From Amborella trichopoda (taxonomy: Eukaryota > Streptophyta > Magnoliopsida > Amborellales > Amborellaceae), in the NCBI RefSeq assembly GCF_000471905.2, contig NW_006494931.1, positions 8,575,093 through 8,639,092 on the forward strand: DNA of 64,000 nt, given 5' to 3'. The notes under the pieces are model-generated. The model was not told where the DNA came from, made no database searches, and saw only the letters and a program-made list of their open reading frames with translations. Below, one piece after another: positions 1-11,390 of the stretch. Position 1 is the stretch's first letter. Every line of letters begins with the position of its first letter. A program made the position numbers and the translations under genes.

Positions 1-1440
1 AACACACCACCCCCACAGCAAATATTCGCTCAAGAATTCAAGGCTTTGTTGCACAAGATAATGATGAAAGTTCAAACTCTTACCCCTGAGGTCCGTACTC
101 CCCAAGCTCCTATCAAAGTATGCAGCTCATGGCAAGAGCATCAAGGTTGTGGTAAGATGAAAAGCCTTAGGAGGGAGGCTGTTAGACAAGCAAATATGGC
201 TCCCATGCCTCAAACCCGAAAGGCCATACCTGTCAAGAGAAAGAAGAAGAACAAATAGCCTTCAAAATCTCAAAGCCAAAAGACAAAACTTCCCCAATTT
301 CCAATTGAATTGGCATTTCTTCCCCCTATTCCCCCTCTTCCCACTTTGTATGACTTTGTCTCAAAGCAAGTTCTTTTTGCCGAAGGTAGTCAATACATGA
401 TTATGAGAGTAATTCAAAACTCGTCCAATATGGGTGAGGACATCAAAGGCACCTCAGAACAGTCTAACAAAGGTGAAGACTCTAAAACCACTCCTCAACG
501 GTCCACGCAGGATGAAGACCTTAAAGATCCCCTGCATTCATCCAACAAGAGTTATGACATTAAAAGGTCCTCGATTACGTCTAATGAGAGTGAATATGTT
601 AAAAGCCTCTTCGAGTCCAATTCAAGTGATGAGCCCAAAAGCTACCTGGTTCGGTCCAATTTAAGTGACGACCCTAAAATAATGTCCCTTCTTCTATCCC
701 TGATTCTTCAAACCCTTATTCTCTCTCAAAATCTATCTCTAAGCTTGCCATGGAGTGCCTAGATTTTGAGGCTCTCAATGAGGAGCTTAAACTTTACAAT
801 ACCAGTAAATGGCATAACATGCATATAAGAAAGATGGTCGCTCAAGAGGCGATATCGCCTTTGCTGCCAAAAAGGACAAACCTTGTCCTACTTCAGAAGA
901 GGTATTCAATAAGTTTCTAAAACCAAAGCCCGAAAAGAATCCTCATTGGTAATCTGGGAGAGCTATGGAAGAACTCGAAGGGAGAAAGCTCTTCAAATTA
1001 TGAAGCATGCCATATGCTGGTGTTTCAAGAGGGTAGTATAATAGGCCCACTTGATCGAATGAGGTTGACTCAAGCCAATCTAAAGACCGACTCAATCCAA
1101 ACTCTTGAAATATCTCAGGCCACCACTGGTTCCCTATCCAAACTCACCTACTCCCATTCAAACACCACCTCATCTCCTAAAATACTTAGGAACACCCCCG
1201 GTTCCTTACTCAAATTCTACACCTCCTTTCTTCAAAACTCCCAAGCTATCACCTTCATTTCGCCCTATCTTACACACACCCACTCTGGCTGCACAATTCA
1301 ACCAGCCTTCTCTCCTTACTCCCACAACTACAATCAACCCTTCCTTGGCAGTTGTAGCAAACTCTACCTCTCTCAAAACCACCCCATCACCACCTGTCCC
1401 TCCAAAACTAGTGGTGAACCAAGGAACCGTTCTTCCTAAA
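1..1440 (+). pseudogene. gag: T1 gag C-terminal region, decayed
   Basis: The three frames together give a low-complexity region: a basic stretch ending in KRKKKNK near 255, a proline-rich PPIPPLPTL motif near 330, a run of short acidic repeats (310-700), and a Pro/Ser/Thr-rich stretch with repeated PLVPYxN motifs (1105-1400). The same order of motifs is found in the minus-strand copy at 61350-62450. It is the spacer between the gag zinc-knuckle region and protease. Stops and frameshifts interrupt it near 258, 762 and 1000. The exact gag/PR border is not visible. Confidence 0.7.
420..690 (+). repeat. In-frame 13- to 14-codon repeats in gag spacer
   Basis: The predicted peptide repeats the pattern SN-x2-(E/D)D-x-K followed by five to six variable residues about seven times (for example SNKGEDSK, SNKSYDIK, SNLSDDPK). 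Equivalent repeats occur on the minus strand at 61990-62150, near 35090-35170 and as a remnant near 55160-55230. The DNA copies are diverged, so the array is old. A linear charged linker is likely; no domain is recognised. Confidence 0.7.
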
Positions 1441-2517
1441 GTCGACAAAGTCAAGTATGATGTAGTTGGACATTTGAGGAAACTACCAGCACTCTTGAGT
1501 ATCTATGATGCTCTCATGCTTTCACAAGACTTTCGTACAACCCTTATCCAAGCTCTCTCCCAACATGAAGTATATGAGAGTGAGGTTGAACGAATTGAGG
1601 TAGACCCAGCAATACTTAACAGTTGCATGGCTATCACATTTTCTAATGACGGCCTTCAGTTGAGTGAGAGGTTTTATAACCGGCCTCTCTTCGTAACTGG
1701 CAAGCTGCATGACTGCCAAATTAACTGGATCATGTTGGATCATGGATCAGCAATGAGCCTTATGCCTAGAAGGATTCGCACACTAATCGGGATAGGTGTC
1801 GAACAATGCAAGCCCACATGCTTGACTGTTCAAGGATTTAATTAGTCAGGTGAGAAACCAGTTGGTGTCATTCGCCTCATGCTCAAAATTGGGAACTTGA
1901 ATGCTTCTACTCTATTTCATGTTATTAATGTAGATACTTCTTATAGTATTCTTCTGGGTCATCCCTGTCTACATCACCATGGGGTGGTTCCATCCACACT
2001 CCATCAATGCTTCAAATATAGTCGAGAAAGAAGGCAACACATGGTCTATGTTGATAAGAGGCAGTTTCCTATTGCTGAGTGGCATTATGCAGATGCAAAG
2101 TATTATTTCACAAACCCAATGTGTCCTCAAGAGTTGATGTTGCCTATGAAAGCCATTACAAGCCCAATCTTGAGGGAGACTGCTCAAACCTCTCATGAAG
2201 ACGTGAACAATATGGCAGGGTCACTTAGTCATATGTTTCAAGAAGAGAAGAGATACGGAAAAGTGATCCCTTTGACACCCATTGAGGGAAATTTGCCCAC
2301 TTCCCTAAAAGAAGTGGTGTATCAAGACCATAAAGATGAAGCTTCATCCTCCACTCCATCCCCGGAAGAGCCTATTCTGGTGGGGGCTCAGATTGAACAA
2401 GTTAAGAGGGAAACCACTGATTCGAGCCCGCTAACACCAACTGTCACTTATGCTCATGGTGACATGAAGGTGTTGCATATCCCCATTCCCTTCTTAGAAG
2501 CTAAGGCAGTACGTTAG
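1441..2517 (+). pseudogene. pro: T1 aspartic protease (retropepsin) domain
   Basis: The domain starts at the conserved KYDVVGHLRKLPALLSIYDA segment, followed by the catalytic loop at about 1729-1765, read as MLDHGSAMSLMP. Retropepsins normally have D-(T/S/G/N)-G here, so the DHG reading is a substitution. A stop at 1843 splits the domain. The second half (from 1879) has the flap/C-terminal motif SYSILLGHPCLHHHG followed by PSTLHQCFKY, typical of plant gypsy protease. The same domain occurs in T2 (46670-47390) and T3 (33761-34480), where the loop reads LDGGS. The protease would have processed the element polyprotein. It is inactive here. Confidence 0.85.
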
Positions 2518-3856
2518 GCTGAAAGAGACTAGAGAGTTGTCAAAAAATTCTTGCACATTCTAGTCTCTCTGAGAGAGGAGAATGATGCTTACTTTACCAC
2601 CCAGGTCAATTATACACAAACTCAGCCTAAGGTATTACGAACTACCAGAAGTCATGTACATTGAGAAAGATAAACCTCACCATGTACCTCAAATCCCTCA
2701 ACCTCAAGACCATCTCAAAGTCTTGCAAATTCCTGAGGTTTTGCATATTACAGTCCCTGAAATGGAGGAAGTTAATGCTCACCTCAACTTTTCACCTCTT
2801 TACCTGCAAGACCATCTCAAAGTCTTGCAAATTCTTGAGGTTTTGCATATCACAATTCCCAAATGCTTACCTCACTTCTTCACCTCTTTACTTGCAAGAT
2901 CACTTCAAGGTCTTGCAAATATAGGAGGTTTTGCATATCCCAATCCCAAAAGGGAGAAGGATCATGCTCGCCTCACAAACCGGGCTAGATACATGTAGGA
3001 CTCTCAAAGATCTTGAGCTTCCCAACACCTGTTATGGAAACTCAGGTTGTCCATCAGAATCTGACGAGAAGTCCCTATTCTTTCCCTTCTCGCGACTTCG
3101 TTGACACTCATGCGTAGCAGTATGAAGCTCAAAGACAAGCTATTATCGATGAATTGAAAGAATAGGTACATGATCTGCTCAATTAAGTTGAAATCATAGG
3201 AAAAGGGAAAGCCAAGATGAAGAAAGTGATGCCTTCAAAACCTGTTTCCACTCCTCTACCCGGTTTCGCTCTAGAAACTAGGGGCACAGATGTCCAGGAG
3301 AAGATCCAAAGTAATCCCTATATAGACGTTGCGGTAATGCCATAGTGGGATTTATAAAGTCCTAAAGCTCATCAGATTATGAGAAAGGTGGACTATGGGC
3401 CGTCTAGCAATTAGGGATTCAATGATGGTAAGGGGATGCTAGCACCCTTTGCAGTATTTGAGACCACAACAACACAACACACTCAAAAGCAGGACGTTAG
3501 TTACCCGGGGCATGTTTGCACCCCCATGGCTGCTCTTCACCAACCAAACCTCTCACGTGACAGTATATCTCAAGAACTGTCACCATCTCCCTCTAAACGT
3601 ACTACTGAAGAGGTCATTTCTTAAGAGCATCTAAAAGAAGAAGAAGTTCCCCAAACTTCTCAAGAACTTGAAGGTTCAGGGATGGAAAAGGTAAAGGAGG
3701 AATCCTTGCCCATGGAACCAAAAGTTGAACTAATCGAAGTGAATGAACAGAGTTCTGATTCCATAATTTTTTATGAAGAGGAAATAACATAATCTCCATA
3801 AGTGTTGGAGGATGGTGGTGAAGCCACAATTGATGATTTGGAGGAGGTAAACTTGG
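2518..3856 (+). pseudogene. T1 protease-RT linker
   Basis: Decayed coding sequence joins protease to RT. Near 3365-3480 the reading AHQIMRKVDYGP followed by a G-rich stretch and PFAVFE matches the end of the T3 coding region (33000-33120, minus strand), so this is a conserved linker and not random DNA. An acidic stretch (3650-3860) precedes RT, as in T4 near 60830-61010. In related elements a G-patch-like segment lies here, but I cannot show a convincing one in this copy. Confidence 0.6.
2702..2960 (+). repeat. About 100-bp direct repeat, three units
   Basis: Units start near 2704, 2808 and 2897 and share the block CATCTCAAAGTCTTGCAAAT followed by GAGGTTTTGCATAT. The repeat is inside the protease-RT linker and in frame encodes QDHLKVLQI then EVLHI. 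I do not see it in the other Tat copies, so it probably arose within T1. Confidence 0.75.
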
Positions 3857-4518
3857 TTGATGAAGCTGACCCAAGACCCACTTTTATTTCACCCATTATG
3901 CCCCCCGAAGAAAAGGAGGAGTATGTTGAATTTCTATGAGCCAATCGAGTTGTTTTCACCTGGCATTATTAAGAGATGCTTGGTCATGACCCTTCGGTTG
4001 CAGTTCACAAGTTGGGAATTGACCCTTACTTCAAACTTGTCAAGCAGAAATCAAGGAGATTCCAAGCTGAGTTGGAAATCCAGATTGAAGCAGAGGTTAA
4101 CAAGCTCAAAACAACTAATTTTATAAGAGAAGTCAAATACCCAAAGTGGTTGGCTAATGTTGTACCAGTCAAGAAAAAGAATGAACAAATTAGGGTCTGC
4201 ATTGATTTCTGTGACCTGAATGTAGTTTGTCCTAAGGATGACTTTCCTCTCCCCTTCACTGAATTGCTGATTGACTCAACTGCCAATTATCAAGCCTTCT
4301 CTTTTATGGATGGTTATTCAGGGTATAACTAGATAAGGATGTCCCTAGAAGATGAAGAGTCTACTGCCTTCTTAACCCCTAAAGGGGTTTTCTGCTATAT
4401 GGTGATGCCTTTTGGTCTTAAAAACACCAGAGCCACCTACCAAATGGTTATGAACTCTGCCTTTGAAGACATATTACACGAAGAAGTGGAATGCTACGTA
4501 GATGATCTCTTAGTAATG
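3857..4518 (+). pseudogene. pol: T1 reverse transcriptase, N-terminal two thirds
   Basis: Gypsy RT blocks are clear: FIREVKYPKWLANVVPVKKK (about 4120-4180), RVCIDFCDLN, CPKDDFPLP, FMDGYSGYN, FLTPKGVFCYMVMPFGLKN, and the catalytic YVDD box at 4495-4506. One stop lies at 4330. The domain ends abruptly 12 bases after YVDD where solo LTR C1 begins, and continues at 7454 in the same frame with the KSDKRSKHIKNLEKVFERLR segment. It would synthesise element cDNA; it is dead here. Confidence 0.93.
4514..4518 (+). other. Target site duplication of C1 (partner 7454-7458)
   Basis: TAATG precedes the first TG of C1 and TAAAG follows its last CA. They differ at one base. Removing C1 and one copy restores the RT frame, with the downstream copy keeping the coding base, so the upstream copy is the mutated one. 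Confidence 0.82.
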
Positions 4519-4589
4519 TGTGACGACCCAAACTTTTCTTGGCCAGTTAGGAGGCATGGAGAGATTGGCAGGCTGAGCTTGTAGGCAAC

Positions 4590-4905
4590 GCTGGATGGAT
4601 TCGAGTGAAGAGGCCAGCGTCAGTTGGAAGTGCCAGCGCCAAGGGGATTTGCGTGAAGAGGCCAGTGCTGGTTGGAAGTGTCAGCACTGGGCCCGCGCCA
4701 GTTGGAAGAGCTAGCACCGGGTGGATTTGTGTGAAGAGGTTAGCGTCGGGCCAACGCCAGTTGGAAGAGCCAGTGCCAGGCGGATTTGTGTGAAGAGGCC
4801 AGTGCCAGTTAGAAGTGCCAGCGTCGGGTGAGTTGGAGAAGAGAGCCAGCGCCGGTGAAGAGCCAGCACCTGGTGAAGAGGTCAGCGTCGGGTGGATTTG
4901 TGTGC
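4590..4905 (+). repeat. GC-rich minisatellite in C1, unit about 40 bp
   Basis: About seven diverged units combine GCCAGTTGGAAG, AGCGCCGGG and GGATTTGTGTGAAGAG blocks. The array lies 70 bases inside the LTR start. It is much richer in G+C and CpG than the rest of the LTR. Confidence 0.75.
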
Positions 4906-6254
4906 AATGCCGGCCTTATCTCTGACATGCATGAGTTGTGTATGCCACTTGTTCTATGCATGTTGACTGAGTGCCACATGTCCAGATTTTACAGTCTTTT
5001 GATGACACTTGACTAGCCACCTCAACCCAAGAGTACTTAAGCCCCCTTCCTCAGTTGTGCCACTCATTCTTACTTCATCTCTCTCTCGAAGACACAAGGT
5101 GGGCCGCCACTGTTGGGCGGGTGAGAGTTGTGAGGAGAGGAGTGGAGAAGACACCATTATTGTTTATGTATGTGGATCCATCACCATTGCATGATAGTCA
5201 TGAGGATGCATGGAATTTATGCATATAAAATGAGAATGAAAGTGTATGTGATGTAAGAAAATCCTTATGCCTTTTTATTTAGAAATTGGGGTTCTTATTC
5301 TATGATAATGGTGAATGTCAAGGATGAATGCATGATTATTAGATTATATAAGAAATGCATGCTATGCATGATTATGTGTGTGTTCACATTGTGAGAGAAT
5401 GTTTTTTATCAAGTTCCTCACCATGAAATGAAGATCATGGAATGTATGCTTGAGACATGTTGTATGCCACTGTGAAATTCCACAAGTTTGTATGTTTTTG
5501 TAAGAGTCTTTTGAATAGCCAAATAGGGTCCGATTGACCTCAAGCCACCCCTATTAGAAAGATATACGAGTCTAGTAAAATGTTTGTTTTTACCATGGCT
5601 GAAATTGTTAACAAAAACAAATTTATGTTTCAAAATGGGAAGGTATATCATTATTGACTATTTTCCTGAATTTTTTATTTATACCACTGTCGTCCATGAT
5701 TTTACCTAGCCAAACAAAGTTCCTTTTCGGCCAAACCATAGTCATTTGAAAGACATTTGATAGGGATAAAATTTTCATGTGGAAACTAGTTTGAAAAGCT
5801 TCCTAGATTGAAAGTTATACCTGGCTTTATAAAGGTATGTCATTGTGGGCAGTATTGATGAAAATCAGAATTATCACCTTGCTTTCCACGAATGTTTGAA
5901 CCACCAAATGGAATCCAAATGCTTTCAAACTTGGTTTGTTAGAAATATATACGTCTTGTCTTAAATGTTTATTTTGTACCCGTCATAAGTTTCCTTACAG
6001 TTTGAATGTTATAATGATTTAAAGTAGGGTACATTGCTGCCCGCTGTACAAAGCAGGGGGCAGTTAGTTAACCCTCATTTCCTTGAACCTTTAAGAGGTC
6101 AAACGGAACCCTGTTGTCATTAAACCACTCCCAAGTGAGGGATAGGTGTGTTTGGTACGAAATTGATTTTGGAATCATCTTCAAACTCTAAATGGTCCAA
6201 AAGTTAGGACCCCAATTGCAAGCGCACATACGCATGCATGATAATGAAGTTATG

Positions 6255-6410
6255 CTATAGGTGAATGGATACCTACTTTGTGAATGATGGTATCATGATG
6301 CTTATGCTATATGTGAATGGATACCTATTATGTTAATGATGGTATCATGATACTTATGTTATGTGAATGGGTACCTACTGTGTGAATGATGGTACTGGCA
6401 GCTGCTATTT
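6255..6410 (+). repeat. About 52-bp tandem repeat in C1, three units
   Basis: Each unit reads GTGAATGGATACCTA, then GTGAATGATGGTA. The same unit, reverse-complemented and present about six times, is at 42745-43036. The repeat number therefore varies between copies of this LTR family. Confidence 0.8.
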
Positions 6411-7453
6411 TTCCCTAACTCCCCACGATAGGACGGGACTCAGGATGTGAGTAGTTGGGAGGGTCGCACCCCCCAGATTTATGTGGGCACTACGCATTGG
6501 GTCACCTAATGGTAGTGTAACGCCCTCTCGCCAAAAGGGCATAAGGAGAGAGTAGTATCTTACAAGGCCTCTACCTATCGAAAACCCCAAAGTGCGTTGG
6601 GGATGTGTTCGTGTGTGAGGGCCTTACAAAGTGGGCCTTCCACTTGTCATGGTCCACCCTCCTGAGTTAGGGTAGAAGTCCCAAGTTCAGGATTAGCTTA
6701 GCTTGACTGATGTGACTTCTACTTCAGGAGTAGATAGATCTGTTTGCCTGACTTATTTACACTTTTTGCATGAGCTTTTAACTGAAGTTGTGATCTGCTG
6801 TGTTTATTACTCTACTTTAAGAAAGGTGATTGTGACTTATGCATTATATATATTGAACTGCCTTTCTCACATTTCTGTTAGAGTGTTGAGAAGCATGTTG
6901 ATGGACTTTATTTGATACATGTGTATATGTATGTATATGTGTGTTGCGTATTTATTATTACTATCATGCTAGTTGGAATGCAATGGTGTAGATTTGCATG
7001 AAATGGTGTAGATCTGCTTACTGGGTTGTTAGCTCATTCCATCTTATCTTCATAAATGTAGAGTGACAAGTGTTGACACCTGTGCTTAAGGTGGGTGACC
7101 ATTGGGGATTTGAAGCTGGAAGTTGAGAGGTTAAAAAGTCTTCCTTTGAAGACTCTCCTTATATGTTTTGGATGTCTCAGTAATGTGTGTTGCCTCATTT
7201 TGTGCATTTTCGTCCAGTAGTGCCTTGAAGGAATTGTAAAGACTGTTTAATATTGGATGAATGAGATGGCTATACTTTTGGAATTGTTATTTGTTTTGAT
7301 GAATGATTTTATTCTAGTTTTCTTTCATTGTTTGCTCTTAATTCTACGTTTTCATGCGTTGAGCCATTCCCACCTGAGTGACGTTCGCGACGTCCGGTCG
7401 CTATCCCGCGCTCTGTCGCCCGTCGGCAGGGGTCAGGGGGCGGGGTGGTGACA

Positions 7454-8007
7454 TAAAGTCCGACAAAAGGAGCAAACACATAAAGAATCTTGAAAAAGTC
7501 TTTGAGAGACTTCGTCGTCATCAACTCAAGATGAACCCCTTGAAGTGTGCCTGTGGTGTACAATCTGGGAAATTCTTGGGAGTTGTCATCAGGTAATGAG
7601 GTTTGGAGATCGAACCTGTCAAAATTAAAGTAATTCAAGAGATGTCATCTCTGAAGAATTTGAGAGAGCTCAGATCTCTTTAAGGCAAGCTTGCCTATAT
7701 ATGGAGGTGCATCTCTAACCTCTCAGGACGGTGTCAGCCCTTTTCTCATCTATTGAAAAAATACGTGCCTTTCGAGTGAGACGAAGCATGTCAAATAGCT
7801 TTCGAAGATATCAAAAATTATCTATTAAAACCCTTGGTTCTCTTTGCACCAATACAAGGGAGGCATCTCATCTTATATGTGATTGCACTAGATGAGTCAC
7901 TCGGTGCTTTGCTGGCCCAAAATAATGATGAATGAAAGGAGACGACTCTATAGTATTTGCGTCGAATGATGCAAGGAGCTGAAGAGAACTACTTGCCAAT
8001 AGAGAAG
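7454..8007 (+). pseudogene. pol: T1 RT C-terminus and gypsy RNase H, first half
   Basis: The frame continues from 4518: HIKNLEKVFERLRRHQLKMN, then CGVQSGKFLGVV, a stop, then the RT thumb/connection (GLEIEPVKI, LRELRSL, GKLAYI). The RNase H start reads PLVLFAPIQGRHLILYVIALDESLGALLAQNNDE. It reaches ENYLPIEK at 8007, where the G element begins, and resumes at 18127 in frame. Confidence 0.9.
8003..8007 (+). other. Target site duplication of G (partner 18122-18126)
   Basis: AGAAG lies on both sides of the G element, exactly outside its first TG and last CA. Deleting the element and one copy restores the RNase H reading frame. Confidence 0.95.
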
Positions 8008-9315
8008 TGTAGACACCCCATTTTAAATCTGACAAATTCTATGGTTTTCTGAACCTTTAGGACCATACTATCCCAGTAAACCCAAATCCATAGTCCATAC
8101 TACCTACCCTGTGACTCAGAACCATCTACCAACCCAGGACCCTATAGAAACCCTGTTTTGACCCAGAATTCTTTGACCTAGAATCCTACAGACGCTCTAT
8201 TTTATTTAAAAAACCACCAAAAATAGTAAAACAACTCTTTTTGACCCAAATTTTCTCTGAGAGCTTCACAACAACCTAAACTATACACTAAGCTAAAAAT
8301 GTTTCAATTTCAGTCAATTTTAGCTTGGGAGACACACCTAGGTCGCCCAACTCAGACTAGGTGACACGCTTTGTGCTGCCCACCAGACTGGGCGACACAC
8401 CTAGTGCCCCCCTGACGACACACTATGTGTCGCCCAACCCTATTTGGCCTGAAATCTTCCATTTTTGGTAGAACAACTCACTGGTCAGTCCTGAGCAGAA
8501 AGTTTCTATTTTGGGCAATCCTGACCTGGGCAACACTGCCAGGGTCGCCCAGCCCAAACTGCATGAAAAGAATAGTTTTTACAAAAGAATGATCCCTTGC
8601 CATTTTGGGCCAACTTTCCCTCACTTTGGTCAGATTTGGTTGGGCGCCAGTGTCGCCCAGACCCGGGATCTCAGAAAGGCAGTCCAAGGTTGGAAATTGG
8701 CTGGTGATGGAAAGTTTCCTCTGTTCCAAATAATTTTAGTTTATAAAACCTCATTTTCGTGTCTATTTGAGGGGCCCTGGTCCTCTTAACTTTGTGAGCT
8801 TATGAAACCCTAATCTACAAAACCCTAACCCTAAGCCAGAGAAACCTTAACCTAGACCTAAGGAACCCTAGTTCTTCAGTCATCTCTAGGGAACGACAAC
8901 CCTTTTAAATCAGAGATCTTTTGGTCAACTTCTGAATTAGAGAGGCAAATAGGACTCCAGTTCTGATACGGGCGAGCCCTCGAACGCTGGGGGATACCGG
9001 GCATTCGGCCCTGTTTAGTATTGTTCTCTTATCCTTTCTTTCTTCGTCTTCTTACTATTTTGATTTTATTTTGATTAATTTTTGTCAGTTTTCTACTTTT
9101 AACTCATGTTTTAATGTTTTGGATCATGCTGATTCTACCACAAATCTGAGAGTGGATATGCTTGTTTTTGGGCAGATCTTGCCTCAGATCTGAATTCGAT
9201 TTGTCCCACTTTCTCTACCACATTTGTCCCACTTTCTCTACCACATTATCAGTTTAAGGTGTCAAAATCCGAGGGATATTCCTCTGAAGATCTATCTGAT
9301 TTTGCAATGTAAACA
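8008..9315 (+). repeat. G 5' LTR
   Basis: It begins TGTAGACACCCC and ends TGTAAACA, and aligns along its length with 16887-18121. It contains a TATA box at 8741, AAACCCTAA boxes at 8810-8835, and several GGCGACAC/GTGTCGCC motifs at 8330-8660. The ORFs at 8478-8789 are chance frames in the LTR. Confidence 0.93.
8741..8747 (+). promoter_or_regulatory. TATA box of G 5' LTR
   Basis: TATAAAA occurs in the middle of the LTR; the same box is kept in the 3' LTR at 17568-17574. It is placed where the U3/R border is expected. AAACCCTA boxes, common in plant leaders, follow 65-90 bases downstream. Confidence 0.65.
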
Positions 9316-9318
9316 GTT

Positions 9319-9336
9319 TGGCGGCCACCGTGGGGC
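9319..9336 (+). other. G primer binding site
   Basis: TGGCGGCCACCGTGGGGC starts three bases after the LTR end. It has the TGG start required by the tRNA CCA tail. Element H has a similar site (TGGCGCCTACAATGGGGC at 48755). I cannot name the tRNA from memory safely. Confidence 0.75.
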
Positions 9337-9476
9337 AATACGAGCGTGATCCAAAAGTCAAAACACAAGTTTTAGGTACTATTTTTCACTGTTTTTAGTC
9401 CACACAGGGTCCCAAAGTTGGCTATGACCAGGACCCACAGTTTTGACACCCCGAAACCTTGTCTGGTCTGGGCTAC

Positions 9477-9850
9477 ACCAGCAGTGTCACCTAGCCTGTG
9501 AGGGCGACACCAATAGTGCCGCCCAAATCCAGAAGTCTCAAAACTTTATGGCACTTTGCAGTCTTGTTCCAGGGACTCTCTTCTGATTGTTCAAAAAATT
9601 TCAGATCAAAATAAATTTTTAAAAATACAAAAAAAATATTTTTCTTAATGCAGGTTTATTCTATCTACACTTTTTTGTTTTTAATTTATTTCATTAGAAA
9701 TATTAGTTTCCCTAATTCTGAAAGTTTATTGTAACCTTATTTCATCAAATTTAAAATAAAAAATTTACTTTTTTATGGGCGACACCAGCAGTGTCGCCCA
9801 GCCTGTAAGTGCGACACTAGTAGTGCCTGCCGGGCGACACCACACGTGTC
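9477..9850 (+). repeat. Inverted GGGCGACAC motif cluster
   Basis: A perfect 9-bp inverted repeat with a 5-nt loop is at 9777-9799 (GGGCGACAC, CAGCA, GTGTCGCCC). Degenerate copies are at 9477-9520 and 9820-9850. The same motif recurs in the LTRs (8390-8430, 8530-8560, 8640-8660; 17205-17245, 17345-17370, 17462-17484). Many variants are C-to-T or G-to-A changes at CpG. Confidence 0.75.
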
Positions 9851-10749
9851 ACGCAGTTGCAGTGGTCCCAAAAATTTCATAGGACCCCACAGGCCTCTTC
9901 CAAAGGCTGTTGGCTTTTTGTTCACCAATTTTTGTCTTAAAATTTTTTTAAAAAAAAATATATAAAAAATATCTTGCTTCAGATAAGTCTGTTCTGTTCC
10001 TGGCATTTTTTATTTTTTTTTAGTTTGTTAATTTTGATTGAAAACATGATTTCCTTGATTTTACCATGCTTAATTTAACTGTGTTTCATTAAAATTAAAA
10101 AATAAAAAATAAAAAATAAAAAATAAAAAAAATGCATTGAGGGTTGCTTGCACCCTCCATGAACTGTGTCCCATTCGAATCACCCTCAACTCGGGCCACG
10201 CTCGTCTTAGCACGAACTGTGCCCGATCTCACTGTTTTGATTGTACCTTCTTCGGGGTTTCTTACACCTCCATCTATACTGTGCTTCGAGCAAGCTTTGC
10301 CTTGAAGCGCGCATCGCTAGGCACGACTAGTTACAAGCGCTCACTTTATTTCTACATTGCATTGTGTGGTTAACAATTATTTTTGATTGCGTGCTTCTTT
10401 ACACACTCCAGCACACACCGGACCGGGAGTGCCCGAGAAACCAACAAATAAATATTTTGAAAACCCCCAAAATCCGCATTAACGGCATGAGGGTAACCTA
10501 GCTTTGAGAGTCGAGGCGGTTGGGATTCGCGTAACTTTAACTGTGAGCACCCCTCTGAAAATCCTTTTCCTCAAAGAAACTCCACGTATAGTAGGACCTG
10601 GTGATATTCCTATAACAAGAGGCCAGGACCTATGTTGGGACCTATCAGCCTAGCCGCATTTCAATAGTTAGGAACCCACTCTCAAGCCAATCCTACTTAT
10701 AATCTAGATCAAAAGTTTTCGTGTGTTGTGCTTGCTTATTTATATTGGT

Positions 10750-11390
10750 TAATCTTAGATCTCAGTCCGGACTCGCTTTTGGTCTGAGCTGAACCTTCTA
10801 GGTCCAAGTCCAGGCTTATACCCAGCTTAGCCCAGGTCCGAACCAGGTTTCGCCTTGGTCCGAACTTAGGCCCCCTCTCGGTCCGAGTCGAAGGCTTGTT
10901 CCTAGCTCATCTTTGATCCAGTCCTAGTCTATACCTAGGTTGATCATCAAAATTCTCTGGGTCTAAGTTCATGCTTATACCCAGCTTAGCCCAAGTCCGA
11001 ATCAAGTTTCCCCTTGGTCCAAACCTAGGCCCTCTTCTTGGTCCAAGCCTAAGGACCATGCATGTTCTGAGTCCATACTCAATCTGATTATCACACCCCT
11101 TGGGTTCAAACCTAGGCTTGTATCCAGCTCAATGGAGGTCCAAACCAAGTTTACACCCGGTCCGAACTTAGATCCAATCTTGGTCCGAGCCAAGACTCAT
11201 ACCCATCTAGTCTTGATCTCAGTCTAGGTTCTAGCATAGGTATAAGCTTAGAGTTGCCTATAGAGTTAGACTAGTTTTTACCCTAGTTCAGGGTCTAAAC
11301 TAAAACCCATTGAGTCTAGCAGTTTTATCTAGTCTAGTTTCTAGCCTAGGTCTTAGTTAGGGTTTTTCCCCTAGAGTCAGACTAGGTCTA
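10750..11390 (+). repeat. Degenerate GGTCCGA-rich repeat field
   Basis: Irregular repeats of GGTCCGA(A/G), CCTAGGCTT and TATACCCAGCTTA phrases, roughly 30-45 bp apart, fill this segment. It is heavily diverged. No coding potential is apparent. Confidence 0.6.

Larger units (their letters stand above)
1..4518 (+). mobile_element. T1 Tat-clade Ty3/gypsy element, first segment
   Basis: This is the 5' visible part of a plus-strand LTR retrotransposon that enters from the left edge. It shows the end of gag, an aspartic protease, a linker, and RT up to the YVDD box. The reading frame is taken up again at 7454 and then at 18127, so the three pieces belong to one element broken by later insertions. 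The Tat assignment rests on a second, archaeal-type RNase H between RNase H and integrase in the third segment and on close similarity to the minus-strand copies at 32901-37279 and 57430-64000. It has many stops and frameshifts and cannot be active. Its 5' LTR and most of gag lie outside the window. Confidence 0.88.
4519..7453 (+). mobile_element. C1 solo LTR, about 2.9 kb
   Basis: The segment starts TGTGACGACCC and ends GGGGCGGGGTGGTGACA, is flanked by a near-perfect 5-bp target duplication, and contains no gag/pol motif, PBS or second LTR, so it is a solo LTR left by LTR-LTR recombination. It is unusually long. Its 3' terminus and internal tandem repeats match the reversed fragment at 41830-43355. 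The LTR body resembles the B element LTR (40425-41829) in general style, so a related chromovirus source is possible but unproven. The open frames in it (4605-4793, 6703-6915, 7257-7451) have no recognisable product. Confidence 0.88.

Noticed and set aside
8810..8835. AAACCCTAACCCTAA as interstitial telomere
   Set aside because: Only two or three irregular units; the same segment is in the 3' LTR (17630-17660). It is an ordinary LTR leader motif.
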